Assembly (NCBI GenBank): GCA_023382595.1
Contig: JAHDWB010000001.1
Coordinates: forward strand, 620,001 to 684,000
DNA length: 64,000 nt
Direction of reading: 5' to 3'
Source: Anaerolineales bacterium
GTDB lineage: Bacteria; Chloroflexota; Anaerolineae; Anaerolineales; Villigracilaceae
The stretch's first letter is position 1; each line of letters starts with the position of its first letter. This document shows positions 37,587 to 45,659 of the stretch, piece by piece. The position numbers were made by a program, and so were the translations under genes. The notes under the pieces were generated by a model that had not been told where the DNA came from, ran no database searches, and saw only the letters and a list, made by a program, of their open reading frames with translations.

Positions 37587-38585
37587 TTAAACCTGCGACA
37601 ATCCAATTCCGATCAATGCCGCCATCAAACCGATGAGCCAGAAGCGCTGTACGACCTGGGTTTCGCTCCAGCCGAGCAATTCAAAATGCAAATGGATGGG
37701 CGCCATTTTGAAGAAGCGTTTGCCGCCCGTCCAGCGGAAGTAGGCGATCTGGATGACAACGCTCAACATCTCCGCCAGCGGGATGATGCCGATGATCAAC
37801 AGCATGGGCCATTGACCGGTCATGAGCGCAATGACTGCCAGCACGGAGCCGAGCGCCATCGAGCCGGTATCTCCCATAATGAGTTCGGCTGGATGGACGT
37901 TGAACCATAAGAAGCCAAAGAGCGCGCCGACCAAAATGAAGCAAAAACGCGCGAGATAGAGTTGTTCCTGCATCAAGGCGATACCGCCAAACGCCGCAAT
38001 GGCAGTGGCGGCGATCAGACCTGCAAGACCATCCAGTCCATCGGTAAAGTTGACGGCATTGGACTCGGCAACGATGATGAACGCAGCGATCGGCACGTAC
38101 CACCAGCCGATTGGAATCTCGAAGAAGAAGCCGGGCAGATACAGGTCGGGCGCATCAATGACGTATTTCAAAAGGTACGCCGTGACCAGCGCGAGAATGA
38201 CCTGGATCGCGAATTTGGTGCGCGCGCGCATCCCGTCGCCTTTGCGCCTGCCATGAATGCCTTCCCAATCGTCCACTGCGCCGAGGATGGCAAACGCGAA
38301 CATGACGCCCATCGGCAGCAGGACGGAACGCCCAATACCGCTGGCGGTGACACCGATCAAGGCAACCGCATTGAGCAATCCGCTGAGCAAAAGCACCGGC
38401 AGGATGAACATCACGCCGCCCATGGTAGGCGTGCCCATCTTGACGCGGTGCGCGTCCGGCTCCTCCACACGGATGATCTTGCCGATCTTGAAATGACGGA
38501 GAATGCGCAAGAGCGGTCCGCCCCAGATCGCGGTCATGATGAAGGCAAGACCCGCAAGGCTGAGGGAAAGCGCGATATCTCTCAC
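37587..38585 (-). CDS. mraY: Phospho-MurNAc-pentapeptide translocase MraY
   Basis: 332 residues, about ten membrane segments. Makes lipid I from UDP-MurNAc-pentapeptide and undecaprenyl phosphate. Motifs GTPTMGGVMFILP, ESNAVNFTDGLDGLAGL (catalytic aspartates), FGFLWFNVHPAELIMGDTGS and the HHFE-like IHLHFELLGWSE. The start overlaps the murF stop (ATGA). Confidence 0.97.
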   Translation of the reverse strand: MRDIALSLSLAGLAFIMTAIWGGPLLRILRHFKIGKIIRVEEPDAHRVKMGTPTMGGVMFILPVLLLSGLLNAVALIGVTASGIGRSVLLPMGVMFAFAILGAVDDWEGIHGRRKGDGMRARTKFAIQVILALVTAYLLKYVIDAPDLYLPGFFFEIPIGWWYVPIAAFIIVAESNAVNFTDGLDGLAGLIAATAIAAFGGIALMQEQLYLARFCFILVGALFGFLWFNVHPAELIMGDTGSMALGSVLAVIALMTGQWPMLLIIGIIPLAEMLSVVIQIAYFRWTGGKRFFKMAPIHLHFELLGWSETQVVQRFWLIGLMAALIGIGLSQV

Positions 38586-39994
38586 GAGCGCACCTCCAAA
38601 GCGGCAGTGATGCGATCCATGCGCAACCCGTGCGAGCCTTTCATAAGCACCACGTCATTTTCGGTAAGATTCTTATTGAGCCAGTCCACGATCGGCTGGG
38701 AGGATTCAAATTCAAGGATATTAGCGGATCTCATACCGGCACGCCGCGCCGCTTCCGCGATCATGCGTGCACGCGGACCGAGCGTGAGCAAAATTTTCGC
38801 CACCTGTGCGGCACGCATCCCGACCATTTCATGTCCCTGCCGTTCGTAGGGACCGAGTTCAAGCATATCGCCCAGCACGGCGATCTTGCGCCCTTCCAGT
38901 TCGTCGAGCAGGTTCAATGCCGCCAGCATGGATTCAGGCGAGGCGTTGTAGGTATCGTCAAGGATCAACGCGCCGATCTCGGTCCGCACAGCCATCAGCC
39001 GCAGTTGGGTATGTCCATGAGAAAGTCCTTCAAAGATCTCCTGCCAGGTCAAGCCGTCGTTCAAGCCGACGGACGCGGCGCGCAAAGCGGTATGGACAGA
39101 ATGCCGCCCGATCATCGGGACGCGGGTATGCAAAATTTCACCTTTGTAATGCAAGCGGAAGCGGATGCCATCCAGACCAAGCCCTTCGATCTGGTCAGCC
39201 CACAAATCCGCTTCGGGGGATAACCCGTAGAAGAAGACCCGCGCCCGGGATCTCTCCTCCATTTTGCGGACCCATGGATCGTCAAAGTTCAAAATGGCAA
39301 CTCCATCCGACGGGAGAGCCTGCACAAGTTCAGATTTTCCGAGGAAAATATTCTCCTGCGAACCTGCCCGCTCTGCATGGACGGTGCCGACGTTGCTGAT
39401 GACGCCGATCTGCGGCTGGGCAATGTCGCACAAGAAGGCGATCTCACCGATCACGTAGAAGCCCATTTCCAGCACGGCGCGTTCGTAGCCTTTGCCAAGC
39501 CGCAAAATGGACAACGGCAAACCGATCTCATTGTTCAAATTGCCGGGGTTTTTCAAGGTGCGATAGCGAGTCCCAAGCACCTCAGCGACCATTTCCTTGG
39601 TGGTGGATTTGCCGACACTGCCCGTAATACCGATCACGCGCAAGTCCAGTTTGCGGCGCCAGAAGCGGGCGATCTGTTGCAGGGCGGAGACTGTATTGTC
39701 TACACGCAAACAGAGAGATGCATTTTGATCCAGCGTGGTATCGGCTGATAGACCGCCGCGCAGGTCAAGGGTCGGGAAGGAGGCGTCCACATCCTTTTGG
39801 ATTAAAGCAAAAGATGCCCCCCTCTTAAACGCATCGGCAATATAGTCATGTCCGTCCGTTTTTTCGCCGGGAATCGCTACGAAGAGCGAACCGGGAATCA
39901 CCTGACGCGAGTCGATCGCCGCTTCCGTGATGATGGCGGATGCGTTTGGGCGAACCGAGGTAAGGGCTTCCAGGACGTCTGCGAGGGTAAGCAT
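38582..39994 (-). CDS. murF: UDP-MurNAc-tripeptide--D-Ala-D-Ala ligase MurF
   Basis: 470 residues. Adds D-Ala-D-Ala. ATP loop GITGSVGKSTTKEMV (122-136), NLNNEIGLPLSIL, NVGTVHAERAGS and DDTYNASPESMLAALN (C-terminal substrate motif) are typical of MurF rather than MurE. It follows ftsI after one base. A murE, usually found just here, is absent. Confidence 0.96.
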   Translation of the reverse strand: MLTLADVLEALTSVRPNASAIITEAAIDSRQVIPGSLFVAIPGEKTDGHDYIADAFKRGASFALIQKDVDASFPTLDLRGGLSADTTLDQNASLCLRVDNTVSALQQIARFWRRKLDLRVIGITGSVGKSTTKEMVAEVLGTRYRTLKNPGNLNNEIGLPLSILRLGKGYERAVLEMGFYVIGEIAFLCDIAQPQIGVISNVGTVHAERAGSQENIFLGKSELVQALPSDGVAILNFDDPWVRKMEERSRARVFFYGLSPEADLWADQIEGLGLDGIRFRLHYKGEILHTRVPMIGRHSVHTALRAASVGLNDGLTWQEIFEGLSHGHTQLRLMAVRTEIGALILDDTYNASPESMLAALNLLDELEGRKIAVLGDMLELGPYERQGHEMVGMRAAQVAKILLTLGPRARMIAEAARRAGMRSANILEFESSQPIVDWLNKNLTENDVVLMKGSHGLRMDRITAALEVRS

Positions 39995-39995
39995 G

Positions 39996-41744
39996 TTATT
40001 TTACGGCGAGTAGTTGTTTCCGAATGGCGTCGGGCGGGATGTCCAACAGGACGACGGTTTTCTTTGCCATTTCTGCAAAGACTGGGGCGGCGGTTTCAGA
40101 AGCCCACGGGGAGGCGGTCGGCTTTTCGAGCCAGACGTAGATCATGAATTGCGGTTCATCCACCGGTCCCCAGCCGATGAACGAGGCGTTGGTCTGGTAA
40201 CTGCTGTAAAAACCGTTGACGGGAATTTCCGCCGTGCCGGTCTTTCCGGCGATGCGGTAGCCGGGCACAAGCGCCTGGGATGATTCTGTTTCGAGCGAGA
40301 TGGAAAGCATTTCGCTCAGCGTTGCGGCGGTCTGCGGCGAGATGGGCGAACCGAGATACTGCGCCGGAACATTATATTGGCGTCCCTCGCGCACCATCGC
40401 ATACAACACATGCGGCGTGACCATTCGTCCTTCATTTGCAACCGCAGAGACCGACGACAGCATTTGCATCGGTGTGACTGCGATGCCCTGACCGAACGAG
40501 TTCGTGCCAAGGTCTACAGGATACCAATCCGAATCGCCCGGGACCTTGAGCCTGCCTGCTGATTCCCCAGCCATATCCACGTTGGTGAGGTGACCGAAAC
40601 CGAACGCGTCCATATAGTTATAGAACGTGCCTGCGCCCATTTGGGATGCAATATGTACCATACACACATTAAGGGAGTGCTGCAAACAACCAAGCATGTT
40701 CTGCACACCCCAGGGATTGCGGTCCCAGTTCCGGATGGTCACTCCGCCGATCAGCACCGAGCCGGTATCGAGATAAGTCGAGTTGGGCGTGACCGTTCCA
40801 CTGTCCAGCGCGGATGCCATGGTGAGCACTTTCAGGATGGAACCCGGCTCATACATCTTGGAGATGGCAGGATTGAAGTCGGTGGCGTTGTCATAGACCG
40901 AGCCATAATCCCAGAATTTGTTCAAATCCATGCGGCGGGACGTGGCAACTGCGAGCAGCTCCCCGTTGCGCGGATGCATGATGATGATGACACCTTCCTG
41001 TGCGCCGTATTTTTTCAGCGATTCGTCGAGGACTTTTTCCGCGGCGGCTTGCAGATCACGGTTAATGGTCAGGATCAGTGTCGTGCCATCGGGAACCTTG
41101 GGGATTTCATACGCTTTGTTCGGATCAGTAGGGACCAGTACCTGCACGGGACTGCCGGACAGCAAATTGTCGTAATTTTCCTCCACACCGAAATATCCCT
41201 TGCCTTCGCGGTTGACGAAGCCAAGAACATTCGATGCAAGCGAATTCTCAGGATAACTGCGCTGGGGATGCGCTCTGAACTGCAGACCCGTCAGCCCGCC
41301 GAAACCGGGAGAGGCTTGTTCCTGCAAGGCTTTCTTCAATTCCTGGAGGTTGAGTGCCTTTTGTGTGACAACGAAGTCGGCAAGGACGAGATAGGAAAGC
41401 CGCTCCGGGGGATTTGTGATAACTGTAAATAGTTGATCATAATCCATATCCAGTTCGCGGCTGACAGCGAAGGCAATGGCGTGAGGATCCTTGACGATGT
41501 TCAGGTCAACGCCGATCTCATACACTGTCTTTTGACCTGCGAGCAGACGTCCATTGCGGTCATAGATCTCGCCGCGGTTGGGATAAAAAGTGCGCAGTTC
41601 ATAAGCATAATTTTCCGCCTGCTGACGGAAAACATCTGCCTCCACACTGTTCTGGATACGCGTCATCTGCACGATAATGGCAAGCGCGATGAACGCCATC
41701 GCCCCCGCCAGCACCTGACTGCGAAGCGCATATTGCTGTCTCAT
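39996..41744 (-). CDS. ftsI: Class B penicillin-binding protein (FtsI/PBP2 type)
   Basis: 582 residues from ATG 41744, which overlaps the ftsL-like stop (ATGA). One N-terminal membrane anchor (8-26), PBP dimerisation domain with RTFYPNRGEIYDRNGRLLA, then a transpeptidase domain with S302-I-L-K305, S357-L-N and K501-T-G, the three catalytic motifs. Cross-links septal peptidoglycan together with FtsW. No PASTA domain. Confidence 0.95.
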   Translation of the reverse strand: MRQQYALRSQVLAGAMAFIALAIIVQMTRIQNSVEADVFRQQAENYAYELRTFYPNRGEIYDRNGRLLAGQKTVYEIGVDLNIVKDPHAIAFAVSRELDMDYDQLFTVITNPPERLSYLVLADFVVTQKALNLQELKKALQEQASPGFGGLTGLQFRAHPQRSYPENSLASNVLGFVNREGKGYFGVEENYDNLLSGSPVQVLVPTDPNKAYEIPKVPDGTTLILTINRDLQAAAEKVLDESLKKYGAQEGVIIIMHPRNGELLAVATSRRMDLNKFWDYGSVYDNATDFNPAISKMYEPGSILKVLTMASALDSGTVTPNSTYLDTGSVLIGGVTIRNWDRNPWGVQNMLGCLQHSLNVCMVHIASQMGAGTFYNYMDAFGFGHLTNVDMAGESAGRLKVPGDSDWYPVDLGTNSFGQGIAVTPMQMLSSVSAVANEGRMVTPHVLYAMVREGRQYNVPAQYLGSPISPQTAATLSEMLSISLETESSQALVPGYRIAGKTGTAEIPVNGFYSSYQTNASFIGWGPVDEPQFMIYVWLEKPTASPWASETAAPVFAEMAKKTVVLLDIPPDAIRKQLLAVK

Positions 41745-42205
41745 TGGATGCCTCGTGAAGAAATGCGCGCGTCCAGCCAATCGAGCAGGGACTGGTTGTA
41801 TTCGGGCGGGATGGTCAACGCGGTGAGCTGCGGCATGACCTCGGATGACAGGTTTACCGGCTGTAGCGCAACATATCCGGGCACGACCAGATACTCCAAC
41901 TCATCGGCTTCCGCTGGGCGGAAACCAAGTTCCAAGGCGCGCTGTTCCATCGCCGAGGCGGATGTCAGCGACGCAAGCTGGGTTTGCAGATCACTGCTCT
42001 GCTGCTGGCTGATAATGATGGCGGCATTAAGTTCCTGGATCTGGCGCCCGGCAACGGCAGTCTGCGACGTTATGTTCAAATACAACGCCGCCACCATCGC
42101 CAATACCACCACAAGCAGCAAGGCATTACCGAGCCACTGGCGTTGGATGCGCCAGGGAGCGATACGATAGGCATGGACCAGATGAGTGACGTTTGGTATG
42201 TTCAT
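41741..42205 (-). CDS. FtsL/FtsB-like septum protein
   Basis: 154 residues. Cytoplasmic N-terminus, one membrane segment (about 27-44), then a probable coiled coil (GRQIQELNAAIIISQQQSSD, about 53-90) and a SAMEQRALELGFRPAEADE motif that resembles the end of FtsL/DivIC domains. Extra C-terminal about 50 residues. Position between rsmH and ftsI is the classic ftsL place, which decides the call. ATGA overlap with rsmH. Confidence 0.8.
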   Translation of the reverse strand: MNIPNVTHLVHAYRIAPWRIQRQWLGNALLLVVVLAMVAALYLNITSQTAVAGRQIQELNAAIIISQQQSSDLQTQLASLTSASAMEQRALELGFRPAEADELEYLVVPGYVALQPVNLSSEVMPQLTALTIPPEYNQSLLDWLDARISSRGIQ

Positions 42206-43116
42206 AGTTTCTCAACAACTCGCAGTTTTGCACTACGCGCCCGCGGATTTTCGCGAATCTCTTCATCCGAGGGGACTATCGGCTTTTTATTGACCAGCTT
42301 CACGACCGCCTTGCGTTCCACTTCATAGATCATTTCATAAGGCGGATTGACGAGATCCCTGCTCTGCTCTCTAAAATACTCTTTGACGATGCGGTCTTCC
42401 AGCGAATGGAAGGAGATCACCGCGCATCGCCCGCCGGACTTTAGGGCTGCCACTGCCTGCGGAAGCGTGACCTCCACTGCGGCTAATTCCTCGTTGACGA
42501 CGATGCGCAGCGCCTGGAAGGTCTGCGTGGCGGGATGGGTCTTGTCGCCTCGGCGTGGACTCGCCTTCTCGATCACAGCAACCAGCTCTCCCGTTGTATG
42601 AAGCGGACGGCTCGCGACGATGGCTTTGGCAATCCTTCTCGCATCGCGGTCTTCGCCGTACTTGAAGATGATGTCCGCCAGTTCGCGCTCGTCGTAGGTG
42701 TTGACGATATCCGCCGCACTCATGGTCACATGCGGACCGAAACGCATATCGAGCGGACCATCCTGCATGAAGGAAAAGCCGCGCCCGGGATTGTCGAACT
42801 GCATGGACGACGCACCGAGGTCGAGGACAATGCCGTCAACCGCATCCCAATCCAATGAAGCGAGTTGGTTCGTGAGGGTAATGTGGGAGGCTTGCGCGAG
42901 ATGAATGCGCCCCTCGTAAGGAGCCAAGGTCTCACGAGCAAGCGCCAAAGCCTGCGGGTCAACATCCAGACCCAGCAACAGCCCATCCGGCGCGCAAGCC
43001 TCCAGAATTCCGCGAGCGTGACCGCCCGCGCCCAATGTGCCATCCACATACCGACCACTGCTGTGTGGCTGCAGAGCGTGTATAATCTCTTGGTAAAGTA
43101 CAGGTTTGTGTGCCAT
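42202..43116 (-). CDS. rsmH: 16S rRNA (cytosine1402-N4)-methyltransferase RsmH (MraW)
   Basis: 304 residues from ATG 43116 (MAHKPVLYQEIIHALQP); the longer open frame would run back through the palindromic element and mraZ. SAM motif YVDGTLGAGGHARGIL, LDLGASSMQFDNPGRGFSF, and C-terminal ISFHSLEDRIVKEYF. Normal length. It starts 47 bases after mraZ, with the GC-rich element in the gap, and no SD is visible. Confidence 0.96.
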   Translation of the reverse strand: MAHKPVLYQEIIHALQPHSSGRYVDGTLGAGGHARGILEACAPDGLLLGLDVDPQALALARETLAPYEGRIHLAQASHITLTNQLASLDWDAVDGIVLDLGASSMQFDNPGRGFSFMQDGPLDMRFGPHVTMSAADIVNTYDERELADIIFKYGEDRDARRIAKAIVASRPLHTTGELVAVIEKASPRRGDKTHPATQTFQALRIVVNEELAAVEVTLPQAVAALKSGGRCAVISFHSLEDRIVKEYFREQSRDLVNPPYEMIYEVERKAVVKLVNKKPIVPSDEEIRENPRARSAKLRVVEKL

Positions 43117-43120
43117 GTTT

Positions 43121-43166
43121 GCAGGGGCGACATTCTGTCGCCCAAGGGCGGGAAACCCCGCCCCTA
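43121..43166. repeat. GC-rich double-hairpin element between mraZ and rsmH
   Basis: On the minus strand it reads TAGGGGCGGGGTTTCCCGCC followed by CTTGGGCGACAGAATGTCGC and CCCTGC. It folds into two hairpins (GGGCGGG/CCCGCCC... and GGGCGACA/TGTCGCCC). The TAG at its left end is the stop codon of mraZ, and the element ends 4 bases before the rsmH start. Looks like a mobile palindromic (REP/MITE-like) unit. Confidence 0.75.
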
Positions 43167-43610
43167 CGAAGGATGCTTCGAGAGATCCAGTGTTGAGAAG
43201 CGGGCGTTGTTGGCTTCGATATCGTGCAGGAGGTCCATCTGTGCGCTCCAATCACCGGGCGTCCACACTTCGAAGTATTCGCCCTGCCCCGCCACAACCA
43301 GTTCGCCGCTCGGAATGCCGAGGAAAGCACGCAAGTTCTGCGGAACAAGGATGCGCCCGACCTTGTCCGGTTCAACCTGATAGGCATTGGACAAGATCAA
43401 GCGGCGAAGGAGACGTGCAGTCGGGTCGGCAAGGTTCATGGCTTCAATGCGCTCATAGACCTGTTTAAAGTACGTCTCGGTCATTACCATCAGGCATTTG
43501 TCGAAACCCTGTGTAATGAAGGCGCCGCCAGCCAGCAAATCACGGAAGCGCGCCGGGATCATCAGGCGCCCTTTGTCATCGAGATTGTGCTGGTACTGAC
43601 CTAAGAACAT
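43164..43610 (-). CDS. mraZ: Transcriptional regulator MraZ
   Basis: 148 residues from ATG 43610 (MFLGQYQHNLDDKGRLMIPA); a longer frame upstream runs through the promoter and is rejected. Two SpoVT-AbrB-like swapped-hairpin domains, the second at AYQVEPDKVGRILVPQNLRA. MraZ binds repeated GTGG/TGGG boxes in its own promoter and represses the dcw operon. Such boxes are visible just upstream. Its C-terminus is set by a stop codon inside the palindromic element. Confidence 0.95.
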   Translation of the reverse strand: MFLGQYQHNLDDKGRLMIPARFRDLLAGGAFITQGFDKCLMVMTETYFKQVYERIEAMNLADPTARLLRRLILSNAYQVEPDKVGRILVPQNLRAFLGIPSGELVVAGQGEYFEVWTPGDWSAQMDLLHDIEANNARFSTLDLSKHPS

Positions 43611-43638
43611 TTGTGCTATAATTCCTTTTAATGAGTGA

Positions 43639-43657
43639 ACGCCGGGCATCCCGGCGT
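43639..43657. repeat. Hairpin in the mraZ leader
   Basis: ACGCCGGG-ATG-CCCGGCGT on the minus strand: 8-bp perfect stem with a 3-base loop in the 5' leader, between the MraZ boxes and the mraZ start. Confidence 0.7.
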
Positions 43658-43686
43658 CCTTGCCACTTTCTACCACTTCTTCCCAC
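43657..43686 (-). promoter_or_regulatory. MraZ operator: three GTGG boxes with 10-bp period
   Basis: Minus strand: GTGGGAAGAA, GTGGTAGAAA, GTGGCAAGGA in direct tandem, starting right after the -10 box. The period of 10 bp and the GTGG core match known MraZ sites in other bacteria. It overlaps the transcription start, fitting repression by MraZ. Confidence 0.8.
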
Positions 43687-43714
43687 ATTATACGCTTTTT
43701 GAGGGAAAATGCAA
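43687..43714 (-). promoter_or_regulatory. Promoter of the dcw cluster
   Basis: Minus strand: TTGCAT, 16-bp spacer, perfect TATAAT; predicted start near 43680, inside the MraZ boxes. Confidence 0.75.
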
Positions 43715-43787
43715 GTGGTTTAGTACTTTTTTCTCATATTAATGACATTGCCGTACCACCACAAAAATGCCCTGAAATCAACCCACC

Positions 43788-44675
43788 ATGTCCAATTCCC
43801 CCTCCTTCACACTGCTCGAAGCAAAGAACTGGCGCGACTACGAACTGCTCGACTCCGGCGACGGCTTAAAGCTGGAGCGTTTCGGCAAGTACACGTTCGC
43901 GCGCCCCGAGTCCCAAGCCATGTGGAGCCGCGCACTGCCCAAGTCAGCGTGGGAGGATGCTCATGGTGTGTTCCAACCCACGGGCGAGGAAAGCGGCGGG
44001 CACTGGATCATCAAAAAGAAAATAGATGAAAAGTGGATCATGAACTACGGGGAACTTAAGTTCTGGGCGATGACGACGCCGGGGCGACATCTTGGCGTTT
44101 TCCCCGAGGTCGCTTCGCACTGGGACTTTATGGCTGATTCCATCCAGAAAGCGGATTCACGCCCGAACGTTCTCAACCTATTTGGTTATACAGGTTTGGC
44201 GTCGTTGGCGGCAGCGGCGGCGGGCGCATCGGTCACGCACGTGGATGCATCAAAAAAGTCCGTGGGTTGGGCGCGGGAGAATCAGGAACTATCAGGGCTG
44301 GGCGACAAACCCATCCGCTGGATCGTGGAGGACGCGGTCAAATACGTCCAGCGCGAGATCAAACGCGGAGTCAAATACGACGGCATCATCCTTGACCCGC
44401 CCAAATTCGGGCGCGGACCGAAAGGCGAAGTGTGGGAAGTGTACAAGTCGCTGCCGAATTTGCTGGAGATGTGTCGGCAATGCCTGAGCGATCATCCGCT
44501 GTTCGTGATCGTGACAGTTTACGCTGTGCGCGCATCCGCCATCCATGTGGCGCAAGCTGTGGACGAAATGATGAAGAAATACAAGGGCGAAACCGACAGC
44601 GGTGAACTGGTGACGCGCGAGAAAAGCGCGAACCGCCTGCTTTCACAGGCGGTCTACGCGAGATGGTCGGGATAA
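43788..44675 (+). CDS. RlmI-like class I SAM-dependent methyltransferase
   Basis: 295 residues. SAM loop VLNLFGYTGLASLAAAAAGA, acidic VDASKKSVGWAREN, and LDPPKFGRGPKG place it with the RlmI/RlmL-K type RNA cytosine or guanine methyltransferases. It lacks the N-terminal PUA domain seen in the protein at 17554-18735; instead it has about 100 residues beginning LLEAKNWRDYELLDSGDGLKL. Target probably RNA, not known. Divergent from the dcw promoter. Confidence 0.83.
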   Translation: MSNSPSFTLLEAKNWRDYELLDSGDGLKLERFGKYTFARPESQAMWSRALPKSAWEDAHGVFQPTGEESGGHWIIKKKIDEKWIMNYGELKFWAMTTPGRHLGVFPEVASHWDFMADSIQKADSRPNVLNLFGYTGLASLAAAAAGASVTHVDASKKSVGWARENQELSGLGDKPIRWIVEDAVKYVQREIKRGVKYDGIILDPPKFGRGPKGEVWEVYKSLPNLLEMCRQCLSDHPLFVIVTVYAVRASAIHVAQAVDEMMKKYKGETDSGELVTREKSANRLLSQAVYARWSG

Positions 44676-44709
44676 AAAATCTCCGAGGCTCATCACCTCG
44701 GAGATTTTC
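44674..44709. terminator. Bidirectional terminator
   Basis: AAATCTCCGAGG, loop CTCATCA, CCTCGGAGATTTT between convergent genes. Confidence 0.88.
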
Positions 44710-44711
44710 AT

Positions 44712-45635
44712 TTAACCTTTTGCTTCGCCTGTATCCCCGCCCCCACCACCGCCTCCTCCAATGCCTTTGGACGGTGATGCGATCTTCTTCAACAAGTCAT
44801 ACCAGAAGGAAGAACCCTGCGAAACAGCCATGGCGGTCAAACCAAGCCCTAACACCTTTAGAACAATAAACCCGAGCCAGCCCAATGCATCGGCATCGGT
44901 GGGAAGTTCCGTCCGCCACCAGCCAATGTTGATGGTCAGGTCGCTTAATTCTTGAAGCAAATCTGTGATGGTGGCATCCGTGCCTTCCTGCTGGACGACC
45001 ATTTCGGCTTTCGCGGCGGCGAGGGCGCGCAGTTCGGCATTCAGCCATAACGTCCGCACCACCTGGATGCTGTCCACGCCGAGCAGGAGTGTCATCAAGA
45101 TCGAGAGCGTAATCACAAAACTGCGCGCATTCGAGCGGAAGGTCGCCGCCGCCTGCTCCATCAAGCCGGAGAAATAGGCGGTCGTGCGTTTCCGCAAGTC
45201 TTCCATACCGGTCACACCCTGATTGAGCCACTGAATGAACGCTTGCTTGCCTTCCGAATCAGGCAATTTATTGATCAACTCTGTCAGTTTAGTTGCATCC
45301 AACTCGGTGTTCGCGGTCAGACCCGCCAGGTCAAAATATGCGTCCACCAGGGTGGCAACCGGGACTTTCTCAAGCTTCTTTGCTTCCGTGGCGGAGTTGA
45401 ACACGCTCAGGAAGTTCCTGTAACGGATGGGACGGAGCGCCTGCAACTGTGGAAGCGTGACAAGGTCGCCCAGTTTCTTGCTGCCGACAATCTTGATCAG
45501 GTATTTCTCCAGCGCCTTGCCGCGCGTCTCCAACGACTCATTGATCCACTGCGTGACCAGGGAAACGATGGAACCGAGGACGTAGAAAATAAAAATTAAA
45601 CCGATCACAACTTCGAGAATCTGCGGAATGGACAT
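44712..45635 (-). CDS. Unknown membrane protein with glycine-rich tail
   Basis: 307 residues from ATG 45635, SD AAGGAGAA. An N-terminal membrane segment (VVIGLIFIFYVLGSIVSLV), a soluble helical region (about 35-165), two or three further membrane segments near 165-190 and 245-275, and a C-terminal GGGGGGGG stretch. No family recognised. It forms a pair with the Vps62-like gene 24 bases upstream. Confidence 0.72.
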   Translation of the reverse strand: MSIPQILEVVIGLIFIFYVLGSIVSLVTQWINESLETRGKALEKYLIKIVGSKKLGDLVTLPQLQALRPIRYRNFLSVFNSATEAKKLEKVPVATLVDAYFDLAGLTANTELDATKLTELINKLPDSEGKQAFIQWLNQGVTGMEDLRKRTTAYFSGLMEQAAATFRSNARSFVITLSILMTLLLGVDSIQVVRTLWLNAELRALAAAKAEMVVQQEGTDATITDLLQELSDLTINIGWWRTELPTDADALGWLGFIVLKVLGLGLTAMAVSQGSSFWYDLLKKIASPSKGIGGGGGGGGDTGEAKG

Positions 45636-45659
45636 AATAAAAGTTCTCCTTGTCAACCA

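Noticed and set aside
37962-38849. 295-codon plus-strand open frame
   Set aside because: Antisense to mraY and murF; low-complexity charged composition and no family resemblance.
43117-43251. Longer rsmH start upstream of 43116
   Set aside because: It would overlap mraZ and translate the palindromic element; RsmH homologs begin at MAHKPVL.
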